Below are positions 1 to 13,938 of a stretch of 64,000 nt of DNA, in pieces. A program made the position numbers and the translations under genes. Location: positions 25,349,401-25,413,400 of the forward strand of contig JAQFVV010000001.1 of assembly GCA_028023455.1 (NCBI GenBank), given 5' to 3'. Source of the DNA: Epiperipatus broadwayi (taxonomy: Eukaryota; Onychophora; Udeonychophora; Euonychophora; Peripatidae). Every line of letters begins with the position of its first letter. Within the stretch, counting starts at the first letter, position 1. The notes under the pieces were generated by a model. That model worked only from the letters and a program-made list of their open reading frames with translations. It did no database searches and was not told where the DNA came from.

Positions 1-723
1 ATTTTTACTGAAAAGTATTGTAGTTTGTAAAAAAAACAAACAAACGAGTTTTTAAATAGATCTGTTGTATGGCTGCTGTAAACTATTAAAATAAGTATCA
101 TAATAACATGAAAGGCTGAAACTTAAAAATATTTTATGTGTTTGAATTGTTTTGAAAAATACTTTTTAAAAAATAGTGCGAAATTTAAATTAAACATTAC
201 AACGTGTGCTCGAATACACACACACACACATATAGGAAATAAAAAGTAATAAAGTAAAATTAAAAAATAGCAAACAATAAAATTGTTTCATTATTATAAA
301 AATAAAAAGATAAAAGGAAAATAAGTGGCTTGAATAATTAACAAAATGCAATCAATAAACTAAAACAATTTTGTATTGGATAAACGTATATTAAAAATCT
401 CAATTTAAAACAAGAGTTATTACATAACAGAATACTAGAACCAAGACATTACTAATTTGCTATTGATTATCGTCACTATTAATTCAACTTATTAGTCTAT
501 TGGTTTAATGAGATTTTATATTATTAAAATCAGAATTAAATATATCTTATGTAATAATTTGAAAAGGAAAATTGATAACCAAATTTTATTGAAATCATCA
601 ATGGAAGATAAAAATATTTAATTTAAATCTCTCAAATATTCTTTAATATATCTTTTTTTTATTTAGCTTAATATATATGTATATTAAACTTGTAAATATA
701 ACTTCTTATTTTATTTCTTTTAG
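1..723 (+). other. Upstream intron, 3' part, of the GABA-B receptor-like gene
   Basis: A+T-rich sequence ending in a pyrimidine-rich tract and the AG acceptor at 722-723. It contains a short CA run near 216-231 and no open frame or recognised repeat. The intron begins outside the window. Confidence 0.7.
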
Positions 724-978
724 GATACACCGACATTAAAAAAAAAAATTAAAAACAATTTAAAAATAAAATACCCAGAACTAGCACTTTATCGTGCCAT
801 AATCAGTAAAACCTCTCTTTTGGCTTTTGATGCAGTTTGGACCATGGCTCTAGCTTTAAACAATTCTATAGAATTTCTGTGGAAAAATAAAAGTTTAGAG
901 AATTTTACTTATACAGATAATGATGTTGCTGATGCTATTAGTGATGAAATATATAAATTAAAGTTTGATGGTGTTACG
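724..978 (+). CDS. GABA-B-type receptor exon: C-terminal part of the ligand-binding domain
   Basis: This is an internal exon of 255 bases (85 codons, phase 0 at both ends). It follows a TTTCTTTTAG acceptor and is followed by a GTAAGT donor. It encodes the later part of the periplasmic-binding-protein-like (Venus-flytrap) domain of a class C G-protein-coupled receptor. The diagnostic stretch is LAFDAVWTMALALN, followed by FTYTDNDVADAI and FDGVT, which matches the order seen in GABA-B receptor subunits (AYDAxWxxALALN, then FxYxxxT, then FxGVxG). An NNSIEF stretch and an NFT site could be N-glycosylated. The reading continues in frame into the exon at 22751. Subunit type (1, 2 or the invertebrate third type) is not resolved; the linker in the later exons leans slightly to subunit 2. 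The protein would act at the plasma membrane, the domain being extracellular. Confidence 0.88.
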
Positions 979-1417
979 GTAAGTAAAATTACAAACCTCA
1001 AAACGGATATTTATTTAATGTTCAGTTTATTATTATAGACAGTCACACAAATTTTATGCTCACTTGTAAATGTAACTATGAATAGTTTTTTATTATTATT
1101 AAGAATTAGAAAAATAAAACACAGATTAAAAATTACATAGATTACATTGACTAGTCTTTGATTATCAATAAAACATTAGAGTATCGAACAAATTTGAGTA
1201 AAATGCCCATCATCATTTAACATATGTTGCACCCAGGTTTCTATAAATAGTTTCCCTGGCACTAGAAAATAACATATTTGGTCTATTTTTTGTTTTCATA
1301 TCTTCAGCATAGTTTCTATATCCTTATATATTCATATGTCCAGATGTCGACTTAAATTTAGATAGAGAAAAATATGAATTCTCTTTCAATTAAGCTTAGA
1401 ATTTTTTTTCTTTTTTG

Positions 1418-1546
1418 TAGTAGTTTGTCTTTTTTTTTTCATGTGTCAAAGTATCGTCCTGGAAGTGATTCCACAAACATGGGACAATTGCTTGTAAGGC
1501 GGCTGTGCTGACCACTCGGGCACCAACGCTTGACTAGTAGTTTGTC
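1418..1546 (-). mobile_element. tRNA-like SINE with 12-bp target-site duplication
   Basis: The element proper is 1430-1534, read on the minus strand. It begins with a tRNA-like head in which GTGCCCGAGTGG resembles an RNA polymerase III A box (Ser/Leu-type tRNA), followed by CAGCACAGCCGCCTTACAAGC and a weaker B-box-like GGAATCACTTCC. It ends in ATG plus about ten A residues. A perfect 12-bp duplication, TAGTAGTTTGTC, flanks it at 1418-1429 and 1535-1546, which is the mark of LINE-assisted retroposition. A relative lies at 26627-26742. The head-to-tail length of about 105 bp is very short for a SINE. Confidence 0.75.
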
Positions 1547-1808
1547 GTTTAATCAATGTAGCTGTTATTGGCATCAAGCATAAAAAATTGATTCAATTCT
1601 TATCATTTAATAATCAATGCATTCTTCATTATTTTTCTATGATGGAGAAGGCATTGAAATATAGAATAAATCACAATTATGTTTACTCATTTTAGGCATT
1701 TATTTCTCATAATAACCCATACAATTTTTAATATGCTTTTATATAATCTAAAAAATAATTTTTTGATTCGAACTTAACTTACAATAATCAAAATTTCTAT
1801 ATTAATAC

Positions 1809-2261
1809 AAACTATAATAATAAACATCACATGACCACCACCTCTTATGCTTGTGTATAACTGTTGTTAAAACAGGCAATACTCACTATACGTATACCAC
1901 ACACAGCAAGCTAGAGTAACCAATGGATGCCAGAAGGCTTGTGCATAAAATCCCCATCTAATGCCTACTCATTCAATATCCCCAGACTAGTTACTGACTT
2001 GTGGCCTTCATCAGTGAGGAGCTTTGGATCTGAGCTTTGGATCTGGAGGGTTGCATTAGATCCTAAGATCTAGGTGCAGTGCTCTCAGATCCAAAGCTAC
2101 TCACTGATGAAGGCCACAAGCCAGAAACTAGCCTGGGGATATTGGATGAGTAGGCATTAGATGGCGATTATAAGCACTAGCCTTCTGGCATCCATTGATT
2201 ACTATAGCTTGCTGTGTGTGGCATACGTATAGTGAGTATTGCCGTTTTAAACTATAATAAT
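1809..2261. mobile_element. Fold-back retroposon-like element, copy 1
   Basis: The element proper (1822-2248) starts with a head near ACATCACATGACCACCACC, then enters a long inverted repeat whose arms run roughly 1873-2030 and 2085-2240. Landmarks in the arms are GGATGCCAGAAGGCTTGTGC and its reverse complement. The loop holds a GATCTAGGTGCAGTGCTCTC segment. A 13-bp direct duplication, AAACTATAATAAT, flanks it at 1809-1821 and 2249-2261. Related copies lie at 8866-8982, 27454-27764 and 30921-31250. It has no coding capacity. Confidence 0.75.
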
Positions 2262-3094
<833 letters not shown>

Positions 3095-3282
3095 GTTACT
3101 TTAACAAATTACTTCCTTTACATAAAATGGTTCATAAAAAATTATTACAATTTATTAATGTTGAAACAAATAATTTTTGTCATAGAAAAATATACCTTGT
3201 TGTGACATGTGAGGGCTTACAAAGAAACATTCCTACATTCACCAATCAAATAGCAGAGAAATAGGGATTTTATATATAAGAT

Positions 3283-3545
3283 TTTTAAAATCTCACCAGT
3301 TTCATTCCTTTTATGCTAAGTAGTCTTATATAATGTTATAGGCTACAGCCTAGAAATAAGTAACTCACCATTTACTATAAAAAAAATTATGATTTAAAAT
3401 TTCATAATCAGCTTGAGAGTTAGTTTTGCATTACATTCTCCTCATCACTAAAATAGCTCATTAATTACTTTAATTCAGATATTCAGATATAAACAATTCT
3501 CAAGTAGAGGTAATCTCTTTCAAATATTACTTGTCTAATTCCAAG
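3283..3545 (+). repeat. Dispersed repeat, copy 1 (pair with 7746-8015)
   Basis: About 260 bases that recur in the same orientation at 7746-8015. Shared landmarks, in order, are AAATCTCACCAGTTT, AGTCTTATATAAT, GCCTAGAAATAAG, TTTCATAATCAGCTTGAGA and ACATTCTCCT. The copies are clearly diverged and have indels. I recognise no promoter boxes or coding frame, so the class is unknown; a SINE or a short non-autonomous element is possible. Confidence 0.7.
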
Positions 3546-4159
3546 TTGAAAAAATAAAATAATCAGGAAATATAACTGTGGTTTCTCAATTTAGTCACAC
3601 ATTTTTACAATTTATTTCATTAGAAACCTCAATTTGATTATTTTGTAAATCATAAAAAAAAAATTGATTTATAAGTACATTTTATAATAAGTATCCTTAA
3701 TATTTAAATAATAATAGTGTTTCAATTGTGCAAAATATACCATGCTGAATTAAAATCTATCTCTGGGGTGAGTTTAAAAAAAGCACATAAAAATATAAGG
3801 ACAATAATTTTGTTAGTAAATTTAAGATCTATAGTCATGTTGTATATCATTTAATTAAATGATTTTCTCCACTTTTTAAAAATATATGTAAAAGAGGAAT
3901 ATCGGTCAAAATTGAAAATGTAAGAAAAAAGAATTTTTTTTACATAATTGAATTACATAAATAATACGGTAAAATATAATTGTAACACATATATAAATAA
4001 AAACAGAGCTACTAGTTTCAAAGTAGCTCAGCGACTAAAATATAGGGCAAAATGTGGGCAATTGAGAATATGTTAGACAGTAGCAATGATAATAGGAACA
4101 ACAAAGAGGAGATGAGAAATATATAAAGGTGATGTAAAGATATACTATTGTATTAATAT

Positions 4160-6150
4160 ATAAACACTAATTAAAATAATATTGGTAATGATAACACATG
4201 CAAAAAGTAAAAGACAAACTGAAGAAGATACATTTATAGATAATGTAATGGAAAACCCAAAACGAAATTGAAGATAAATCAAAAATAGAAATGGAAAGTA
4301 TCAATTGTGTTCTGATAAATGGATGTGTTAAAAAAACTTCAAACAGAGTGAATCCACAAAACAGAAAAAATAGCCAAAAAAAAAAACAAACTAAAGAAGA
4401 TATGGTAAATAACCACAGCTGATTGCAAACACAAATGGTCAAAAATTGGAGGAATGGCAAAGAAATAAATAATAACCAAGGTTATCTAAAAGATAAAATT
4501 GATTACATAATCAGACAGCTATCAAAGTCACTGGATGATGGTTTAATAAACCTAAATAAGAAGGTTGATGAAGTTCAATGAGGAAATAAAAAAGAATAAG
4601 AATGAGAGTGATGAAAAATTTGAGCTATAGAAAAGCATCTCCAGGATACTATAAAAATAATGTATAATGAAAACAAATAAGTGTTAATAATAGTACAAGA
4701 AGAGCGGGAGATATTTTAGATAGAAGAAATATGCACAAAGATCAAGAAGAACTAGCAAAAAATACAGATGTTAGAAGCTAAACAAAGAAATGATGAGAGA
4801 CGATATTTAAATGATACTAATTCAAAAAAGAAATAAAATAATATTCAACCTGAATGTGAGAACACAAAAACCAGAATGGATATTAATGGACATAATTATG
4901 TACCAAATACTGTGAATTACTATCTAAAAATGCCTTAATATTTTAGAAAAGTATTTCAGCATCAATCCCATGCCAGAGGATTCTAATCATGCTACAGCAT
5001 ATACTCACCTATCAGGAGCATTCCAAGCACAGTGAGACTCCCTATTTAATAAGCCTAGTAGTTTTTATGAGTATAAACAATACTGAATTGCTATTGGAGT
5101 GAAGGTTACCAAGAGCATATTAAGTATCAGATATCACAGGAAAGATGTTGACCTGGTGAGCTATACTTTCCTTTTTTAGAAGACAAGTGGCCAAAGTTTA
5201 AGATATTAGCAACCAATAAATTAACTGAAAATCCAATAATTCAGATAGTGAGGCATATCTTTCAGACTCATGAAGAACAAATGCTAATTGGTATTGATTG
5301 TATAGCCATTAAACAAATGGCTTATCTGCTCAGTGCTTTTGACAGATATAAACCTGTTAATGAGGTTAAAGAATCAGAGTTTAAATTTTATAATATATTC
5401 CAGTAAAGTAAAAATAATTCTTATGTAAATTTAATAAAGTTTGTGAAAGTGAAGGCATCACCTCTACTATATTATTATGAAAAAAAAAGAAGACAGTTAT
5501 TAGGCAGTCCAGTGATAAATCACATTACCACTAGACTGAAAGTGACTCTAATATAGTGTTTAACAAGCATCATGGTAGAAAGATCTGTCATTCACCATCA
5601 TGCTGTATGAGTTCTAAAAACAAAGATGGATCTCCAGATAAAAGACTAGACATCAGATAAAGAGAATATAAAATTTATGGAGCAGTAAAGATCTCTATCA
5701 CCTAATCCATCATCCAGCTACAAAAGATAGCATCAGTTTAATTGATGTAAATATCCCACTAATATAATGATCATGAATCTATCTAGTGCTATGGTTTTAA
5801 AGATATATATTGAGAACATGGAGAAAGTGGAAGAGTATGACATAATCATGATGAATGTAGTCACTTTAGTGTTAATGATTGTTTGCATGTGTGTGTGACT
5901 TATTTGTTTATTAAAGGATTGGTTAATTGCACTGGATCACTGGTCACATTGTTCTCATCCCCAAAATCATTAAATAAAGATTATGTAGAAACTATACTTA
6001 GTACAATAAATATTTAAAGTTGTAATTATAAATTTTATTTTAAATGCACACTGCACAATGATTAAGTAAGTAATATTTTGTAAAATTTTATATTTAAACT
6101 CTGTATAATTATTATTTTATATTAAATAAAGACTTCTACAAGAAAAGTGT
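4160..6150 (+). other. Unrecognised stretch with coding-like composition, possibly a decayed retroelement
   Basis: This stretch has fewer homopolymer runs and more mixed codon-like composition than its surroundings. Short, heavily interrupted frames rich in Lys, Glu and Asn can be read on the + strand between about 4200 and 4950, in the manner of a decayed coiled-coil ORF1. No family-specific motif survives and I assign no function. The open frame on the minus strand at 4167-4460 looks incidental. Confidence 0.25.
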
Positions 6151-7745
6151 GGCTGTCTTGTGTGAGCACCAGTCAAGAATTTATGGGCTCACTGAAATTT
6201 CTAGTGAAGAAAAATCCTGAGTTTTTATGTATTTTCATGTCAGTTGAGATTCCAAACCACAGAGTTTCTAGTTAGCATCCACATATAATATTAGCAGTAT
6301 GGTTTACATAAAAAAAACTAATGGCTAGTGACTTTTGTATACATGAATTCTCTTTCAAAAGCTATGGTTTAAATATGAACAGCGTGTGTGTGCAAATAAA
6401 ATTGGTAAGTATGATGAAAGTGGCAGTTGATAGACAAAATCAATCAATAGGATAAAGATGTCATGAATAGTATGTCAACTTTATTTTTTTTTCAATGAAA
6501 AAGAGAGGAGTTGCATTGACACAAAATTTTATTAATTAACATGAAAGTAGTTTTCATTAACTAACTTGTATTAATATTTCATATTTTATCCCATAATAGA
6601 ATACAAAAAAGTAAAAAAAAATATTTTTATAGCAAATAAGAAGACCAAAGAAAGATTACTCAAATTGATTCAAAAATGTTATTAATAAAAAAAGAGATTC
6701 TAAGTGTAAGATATGCATATTAGTATCAGATATATTTTATATTGTATGTATTTTTTATACATTAAGAAAAATTTAAACATAAAATTAATATATTTAATTT
6801 AAAATTATTTTTGCAGTAGAAATTTAAGAGGAAAATTGTTACTAAGCAAGACTAGTAAATTCAAAAACAAAAAAAAAAAAGTAATGGATAATGGACTGGA
6901 GATAATTTCAATTGCAGATTAAAAATCAAAATTTAACTTCTAGAATAAAAGTTAAAATTTAAAAGAAATAAATCCCGTTTATCAAAAAACAGTGTTGACA
7001 AATTATATAACATATATAAAGATGAGACAAGCCAATTTTCTTTCTCTTTTATTTTTTCTCTATGAAGAAATTGATTATTAGCAAGATAAGTCACTAACAT
7101 GGAGTCATCAAAAGCGTGAAAGCAGCAATAATTAATGTAAAACAGTGGATACTGATTCTTAAGAAGCCAAATTTCCATTTATTTAAAAATATGAAAGTGT
7201 TAAATAGGGATTCAAAATATTTTCATGGTAGGCTAAAGTCTCCTTGATACATATGTTCATTGCCAGCTGCTCTATTTGCTAAGTTGCTGAAGATATTGCT
7301 ATTCTAGTCCCAAATAGTTACTTATGAACTGAATAGACATTATTCTCATCTGCAAATTATTTTCAGATGACTACTTAGTTCCCAAGTAAAAATGTAAAAT
7401 CACCATCAAAGATCAAAAAGAAATGTAGAAAATGTCATACATATCAAGATATAAAAAACTAAAAATGCCTAAAAAGGTATCCATAACTGAACTGAATCTG
7501 ATAAACACTGATAAGACATTTTATCCAATTAATTGTTTAATTAATTAAGGTCTTTATAAAAATATATAAAATGTATTGTAAACATTTTATTATTTGAATT
7601 ATTTAACTTTATATATTTTGTTAACTGTATAACATTTTTTAGAATATTTGTTCTTTATTTAATTATAAATTAATGTAATAATTATATTATGTAAAAGCCA
7701 AATGTCATACTTTAACAGTTTTTTGTTTTATTTTTATTAAATATA

Positions 7746-8015
7746 TTTTAAAAATCTCACCAGTTTTATTCCAAAGTTACTTTTGTGCTAATTAGTCTTA
7801 TATAATATTTTAAGTTAATTGCCTAGAAATAAGCAACTCATCATTCAATACAAAAGAAAATTATAATTTGATATTTCATAATCAGCTTGAGATTTAATCT
7901 TGAATAACATTCTCCTTACCATTAAAATAGCATATTAATTTACTTTTAAATTCTGGCAGTGAGATACAAGCTATTTTTAAGTAAGGTGATTTCTTTTAAA
8001 TATTATCTTGACTAT
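7746..8015 (+). repeat. Dispersed repeat, copy 2 (pair with 3283-3545)
   Basis: Second copy of the repeat at 3283, in the same orientation and about 4.4 kb away. It carries the same ordered landmarks, from AAATCTCACCAGTTT to ACATTCTCCTTACC and TAAGTAAGGTGATTTCTTTT. No target duplication is evident. Confidence 0.7.
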
Positions 8016-8865
8016 AATAACTTCTTTATTGGAAAGCATGCTCAGCACCAAAAATGCATTAAGGTTTGTACTTAATATTCTCAATACTTTCTCTAAGTAT
8101 AGGTATTATATTGACTTAAAAATATATTTTCAATTTAAGCATTTTAATATAAGGGGTAAAAACAAATAGCATTATTTCTATAGCACTGATTTACAAAAAA
8201 AAAAAAAAAAGATAGCATTAAAAATTATAGATCTACTTGGAATTAATAATTCTACAGTTTAAGATTTGCAAAATTTCAACAATTTACTTTAAAAGCTATT
8301 ATAATAAAGGTACACCAGTTTCTCCTTTTCTGTATAAATTGGCATTATTTATACATTTATAACGATTAGTTAACCTGCTGAAACTGGTAAATAAAATTAA
8401 TAAATTGAAGATAGTTTACTAATAGCAAAATTAATTGTTTGCTTTATTCTAGTTTAAATTAATTCAGTTTTTGGAATTAAAAATATGGTATAGTTAAATA
8501 TTCTGTTTTACCATTTGATATTTATTGTCATTTTTATTTTATGTAATTCATAATTTGAGAAATATCTATTTGTGGAAAAGTTACATGTAATAAGTTTAAG
8601 ATATAACCATCTTTAGAAAAATCCAATATTGCTTATAACTATGTATCCTTCAATTTTTGAACACCCAAATTTTTCTAAACTTTTTTAATAATAAAAAGGT
8701 AATATATTACAAATTGATTAGTTCTTTGAATTAATCATTTAAACAAAATAAATATTTTTTTTTTAAAATACTAAAAATAAAATATAAATCACGAATGTCT
8801 TTAAAATTTATATCAACACACACAAATCTTTATCATATTTAGTGGGACTTACTTCAAAAACTTTC

Positions 8866-8982
8866 ATTTACTATTTTAAGCCAATAAACATCACATGATC
8901 ACCATTTCCTATGCGCTCATAACTATATAACTTGCTCACTATGTATAGAGAGTTGGGTGCCTGTTTTGATTTACTATTTTAA
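8866..8982. mobile_element. Fold-back element, internally deleted copy, with 14-bp target-site duplication
   Basis: Only 89 bases (8880-8968) remain of the fold-back family. The head (AACATCACATGATCACCATT) is joined to the far end (TGTATAGAGAG, then GCCTGTTTT), and most of the hairpin is missing. ATTTACTATTTTAA flanks it at 8866-8879 and 8969-8982. Both ends and the duplication survive, so this copy helps to define the element termini. Confidence 0.7.
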
Positions 8983-9149
8983 TGAAGTAAATATCAAAAC
9001 AACAGTCTACAAATCTAAAATGCAAAACTTTATAAAGTAAAGTAATTCATTAAATTTAATGGAGTTACTATAAATATATTGCAATTTTTAAGATGAGACA
9101 CATAGTTTTATATTTTATATAAAACATTTAATTTAAAATTTTTCTAAAG

Positions 9150-10165
9150 CTATTTTTGTTGCAGTTCTTAATAGTATATCAGTTATCCTTTTATTGGTTT
9201 TATTCAAATCTCATCCATTTTAAAAATCTGTTAATATTTTAGAACAAATTGCAAGTTCTAATTTAATTTCATTATTTTTCTGAAGGTTAAAAATGTCAAC
9301 TGTTAATACTGGTTTGTTAATCATTTTTGTCTCTTCAGTTTATATTAGCAAGCATTTTATATCTCACTAATCAATTGTCATTTTTGCATCGAATCTATTA
9401 ACAACATTACAATGTTGAATTACAATATTTTTTGTTAAGCAAAATACAATCTATTCTGCTGTAACTTCATTGGAATGCTTCCATGACCATTTCCATTTAG
9501 CATTTCTTTAAAAAAAACAACTGTAAAATAATATTTTTATTTTTCTATGAGCACCATATGTCAGTATCTGCTCTCCTTTCTATCTCCACAATCAAATTTA
9601 TCCATAGAACTTTTATCTTCCAATTATTAACATTAAAGTTTCTCATGACAATTTTAAAATGTTATTTGATCTGATCAAAAGCATTTTGTACCTCCATATA
9701 AATATCATCTACTTTTTAATAAGAATGAAAACATGTTAGGATATAAAAAACAAATTATGTGCATTCTGTATTTCTTATTAATTTAAGTAATAATCTTTTT
9801 ATATTATTTATTCATAATGAATCTTATTATGTTTGTGCTTCCAATATTTATGAAGTATATTTTTCATTTTCAAATTGTGTTTTCACTGTTTTTTCTAGCA
9901 ATCCAATAATGTTCCATTTAATATTTGACAGTTTTTCTTTTAAATACCATAAACTTTTGTTTAAATATGATCTTCAGTGGTAGATACCTAAATAAAAGGT
10001 CATCATTGAATGGCAGCTTGGGTTTACAATCAAAAGTTTTTGGCATCCTCCACTATTACTACCTGTTATTTTGTCTGGAGAGTTTACACCTTCCTGAAAT
10101 AAGGGCAATAATTAAGCTCATTTATCATAATTATAAATATCTATTAAAAATTTATTTACACATAT
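9150..10165 (-). pseudogene. RTE-like LINE fragment (endonuclease region), decayed
   Basis: Read on the minus strand, this matches the 5' part of the LINE that is much better preserved at 49462-55305. It begins near 10165 in the 5' leader and covers the APE-type endonuclease region. The stretch around 9470-9490 is the counterpart of the WTWKHPNEGTAELDYIL segment, and that around 9660-9710 of the YMDVQK/FDQ segment. Stops and frameshifts interrupt every frame. The 3' reverse transcriptase region is absent. The + strand open frames at 9759-10182 are antisense shadows. Confidence 0.7.
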
Positions 10166-11693
10166 ATTCATCATATCTTTAATCAAATCCAACTAGTATA
10201 CCAGTCAAAATTGTATGTTAACTCACATGATTCACAGTCTGTGTGAAATTACCTCGAATCCAACTATATGTGAGATCAAAGATAAAGAATACATATGGAT
10301 TCTGCTCTGTTTACCCACTCTCTAAATCTGTCAACTAATTAACAATATTTTCTAGGCAAGCAATTAATCTTTTCCACACTCCAGCCCACTAGCATCAATG
10401 GTGGAACATGAGCCTCAACTAATTCGGATGTCTAACTCTAATTATTAACTTTAATTAGACTATCTATTAACTTAAATATAAAAATGGTATTGTGTGACCT
10501 TGAGTCATCAGATAGCAGCACAATAATTTATTAGAAATACTAATTTTAGAATGAATAAGTAGAGACGAACCACAGGTAGTTTAAATTCACACACACACAC
10601 ATATATATATAAAACATTGGTATAATTCCTCTGATGTCTCTGTTTTTATTTCATAAATTAGCTAACACAACGTTCTATTCTGTTATTTATTATGCCTCTG
10701 TCAAGAGAGCGGAATAGTTTATATGCCAATCTAGCAAGTGTAAATGATTAGTGATTTATGGAAGATGCTCACCCAAGTCTGAGATATACGAAATAAATAT
10801 TTTAAAGATCCTATTTTAAACATAACTTTATTATGAGTGAAATTATTTTTAAGAGAGAAATAGTTAACTCAAACTATAGAAATTGGTGTCGAAGAGAGTG
10901 ACACATTTAAAATAAAAATGGATCATGATATTTGCAAATAAATATTTTAAGATTTTAGAATACATAAATCAATCAGATCGTTGTCAATCTGCCATAATGG
11001 GCTCAGAACAAAAGAAAATAAATAAACCCAGTATTTCGACATTACATTACCAGCATAGACTCAATTCACCTGCCCCATTCCTGTGACACCAAGAAATAAA
11101 AAAAAAAAGGTCTGCACCATTGGCAAACCTAAAATATTTCAGGTGAAAGTAAGAGAATCGCCAAGGCTAGATAAGCTTAGCTTGCCCTGTTTCTTCCCAT
11201 TTTGTCTTTCATATCCTGATAAGTAAATTCATGACCAGTGAAATTATCACATGGTCTAATTCTGATCTAATGATCATCAAGAACAAAAGACAAGTAATCA
11301 AGCAAAATGATGGCAAGGCAAAATACAAGAACTGGAGAATATATTTTAGCATTTAAATATATAATTGTGCTGAGCTAAAAAGATTACTTAAATATACATG
11401 GATTGACCAAGATCAAACCAACAAGAACAAAATAGGCATTACTCATTATTATAAATATTTTTTTATAAGCGATACGTCTCTCCCTTCAACACAAAATCCC
11501 ATTCATATTTCATTTAACATTCTATCATTTTCTTATTATTTAGCATGAATCTAATTTTCTAATCTCCCTTCCTTTCACTCTTTAGAAATGAAATAAGATG
11601 ACTAAATCAACTCTCATACTTGAATCTAGCATTTCCCCACAACCAAACCGTGTACATATAAATATTTTTAACAAACACATACTAATATAAAAT
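10166..11693. other. Intronic stretch without recognised features
   Basis: Contains a CA/TA microsatellite at about 10590-10612. Around 10980-11230 the sequence is slightly richer in G+C and of higher complexity, but no family is recognised. Confidence 0.4.
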
Positions 11694-11836
11694 GGTTTCA
11701 TCTCGACAAAACAAAGGTTGTTCCAAGTATTAATCTTTCAAAGCTAGAGAATTTTTCATTTTTATTTACTGACAAATATTGGTCAGGAAATAGGAAGCAC
11801 AATATTTAATTGGATAAAATTTGTCGAGATGAAATG
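11694..11836. mobile_element. Possible MITE with about 16-bp terminal inverted repeats
   Basis: The motif GGTTTCATCTCGACAAA at 11694-11710 is mirrored by TTTGTCGAGATGAAAT at 11820-11835, enclosing about 110 bases of non-coding sequence. The size and inverted ends suit a miniature inverted-repeat element. The target duplication is not clear. Confidence 0.5.
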
Positions 11837-12665
11837 ACATGGCATATATTCATTTCATTTAAATAAATAATAATATTTTCTAAACTGCATTAGAAGGAAG
11901 TTTAGCATTAAGAGGCATAACTTTAAGACAGATAGAATGAGAGCAAAGACATTAGATTTAAAGTAATTAGCAAGTATAATTTACAGAATATTAAGTAAAA
12001 CATTTAAATTACATTATGGGGATTACATTTTAGAAGACATTAAAATTAGCAGGATTTACATTACAGGGTCACTGAGTTTTAAAAGAATAAATTATGTGGT
12101 TAGGAACATATTACCTAATTTATTCTGAGTCTGTATAAAAGTTTGGATCCCATGATGAAAACTGAATTTCTGCACAGGCATAGCTAGCTATGAATCGAAT
12201 TTGAGAGTTCACAGTTCAGCAATCACATTTTTATGAGATTTCTATGGCTTATGGTATTTTGGTGATCATATTTAGGACAGTGGGGAGATGGCAGGTTAAA
12301 GCCATCTACTCTGCTATCATGCTTCTAAACATCTTTCTAATTATTTAAAATTTTGACTGATGTGAATTTGCCAGGCAATCACTGATAAAAACTATGACTG
12401 GCTGACTTCTATTGTTCTCTTGGGCTATTTATACCCTTTTTGACTATTTTTGGGAAATTCCCTTTTTCATATACTCCAGGCTAAGTGGCTATGTTGGAAT
12501 TCCAATGACCACAATTATCAACCTAAGTATATTTATATTGTATTCTTGAGATCCCCTCTCTTTGTAAACCCAATGATTTAATTGTTTCAAATCTATTTTT
12601 AATTAAATGTAGATTTGAAGAATTTATATTTCAAATATCTTTTCTATTTTAATTTTACTTTAATT

Positions 12666-12700
12666 AGAAAATCCATTACCATTTTGTTAATGGATTTTCT
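12666..12700. repeat. Small perfect hairpin
   Basis: AGAAAATCCATTA (12666-12678) is mirrored by TAATGGATTTTCT (12688-12700), with a loop of nine bases. It may be a remnant of a larger inverted-repeat element. No function is evident. Confidence 0.6.
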
Positions 12701-13821
12701 TTTGTTTGACATTATGGAATGGTAGTAAGGTTTATCGTGAAAGCAAATCTCCAGAATAAAATACTTAAAAAAAAATCATATTAAAAATTTATATATTGAT
12801 TTTTATAAAAGTTTCCATCTGTAATTTTATATATATGTATTTGCATATATATAAATTTGGGCCCCTCCGATAATTATAATAAAAACATTTTAATAGAAAA
12901 TTAATACTTTAATCACTTATTTACTGGCTTAAAATTTAAATGTATATAAAATGGTGGACAAAAAGCTTTACAAACATTGTAACATGCGTGGATCTGGTTT
13001 GATCCTAATCTAGCAATCCAGAAAGACATGAAGCATGAATCTGGTCTATGGATCCATTGCTTTATTACTATTTGGTAAACATCATGATGTCTGTTGATGA
13101 GCAACCCATCCATGTTTGTTTAATTATGTGAATCATTCTGTAATAATAAAAGCTATAATGATAAAAATGTGACAAGGAATTTGCTCTTTTCATATGTTAT
13201 AAGACACCAAAGAGACTCCATTTTATTAACAAATTCTTTTTTGTAATTATTTATTTATGTACAGTATATATAATCAATATAAACTGTAATTAATATATTA
13301 TGTAAATAAATAATTCTTGGTAATATTAATGTTTTAAGCATTAAATAATAATTTAGGCTATGTGATTTATTTATTTATTACTCATAGACATATTTATAAA
13401 TAAAGAGAGAGTGCAGCATTTTTTATAATGCATTCTTTAAGACATTAGTATAAAAAATTCTACTATTAAAATTATAAAAGAATATTTAAAAATAAATTAT
13501 TGTTCAAAAGCTGCATACTATCTAGAAAACAATTTCTAAGCAAAATGCATCCATCTTAAAAATATGGTGGCAACAAGACCTGTAAATGAAAAAAGACATC
13601 TATAGGATAAAATGAAATATAAAACAAAACTTAACTATACACAGTTTGGGAATATTTCAAGTAAAGTCATACACAAATATAAAATAATTGCAAAAAAAAA
13701 ATGTGACTTCAGATTTGCATTTTTAATACTGACAAAAGAAAAACAGGAATAACATTTTTCCAATTATTTTATTATATGCAATAATACTAAAAAAGTTTCA
13801 ATGGCAAATACAACAAAAATT

Positions 13822-13938
13822 ATGTTTGTTGTGAAAACTGTTTATGTTTATTCAAAATGTGGTAAAAGCTGTGAAGTTATTCATTGTGATTTGGATTGTA
13901 GTGCTTGGTTCCATACATGTAAGCTCAAAGAGCATTAA
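13822..13938 (+). pseudogene. PHD/zinc-finger-like fragment, probably from a retroelement ORF1
   Basis: A short frame containing YSKCGKSC, then IHCDLDCSAWFHTCKLKEH and a stop. The spacing of Cys and His with a Trp two residues before the His (CxxxC, HCDxxCxxWFHxxC) resembles a degraded PHD-type finger of the kind found in some LINE ORF1 proteins. The first pair is CxxxC rather than CxxC, and one residue appears to be missing before the last Cys. It lies just upstream of the acyl-CoA dehydrogenase pseudogene but shows no link to it. Confidence 0.35.

Noticed and set aside
4167-4460. 97-codon hydrophobic frame on the minus strand resembling a membrane protein
   Set aside because: T-rich antisense of a lysine-rich region; no start context, no family motif.
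12913-13113. LINE leader fragment on the minus strand
   Set aside because: Shares only a stretch around CATGGATGGGTTGCTCA with the LINE leader; the flanking sequence does not follow.
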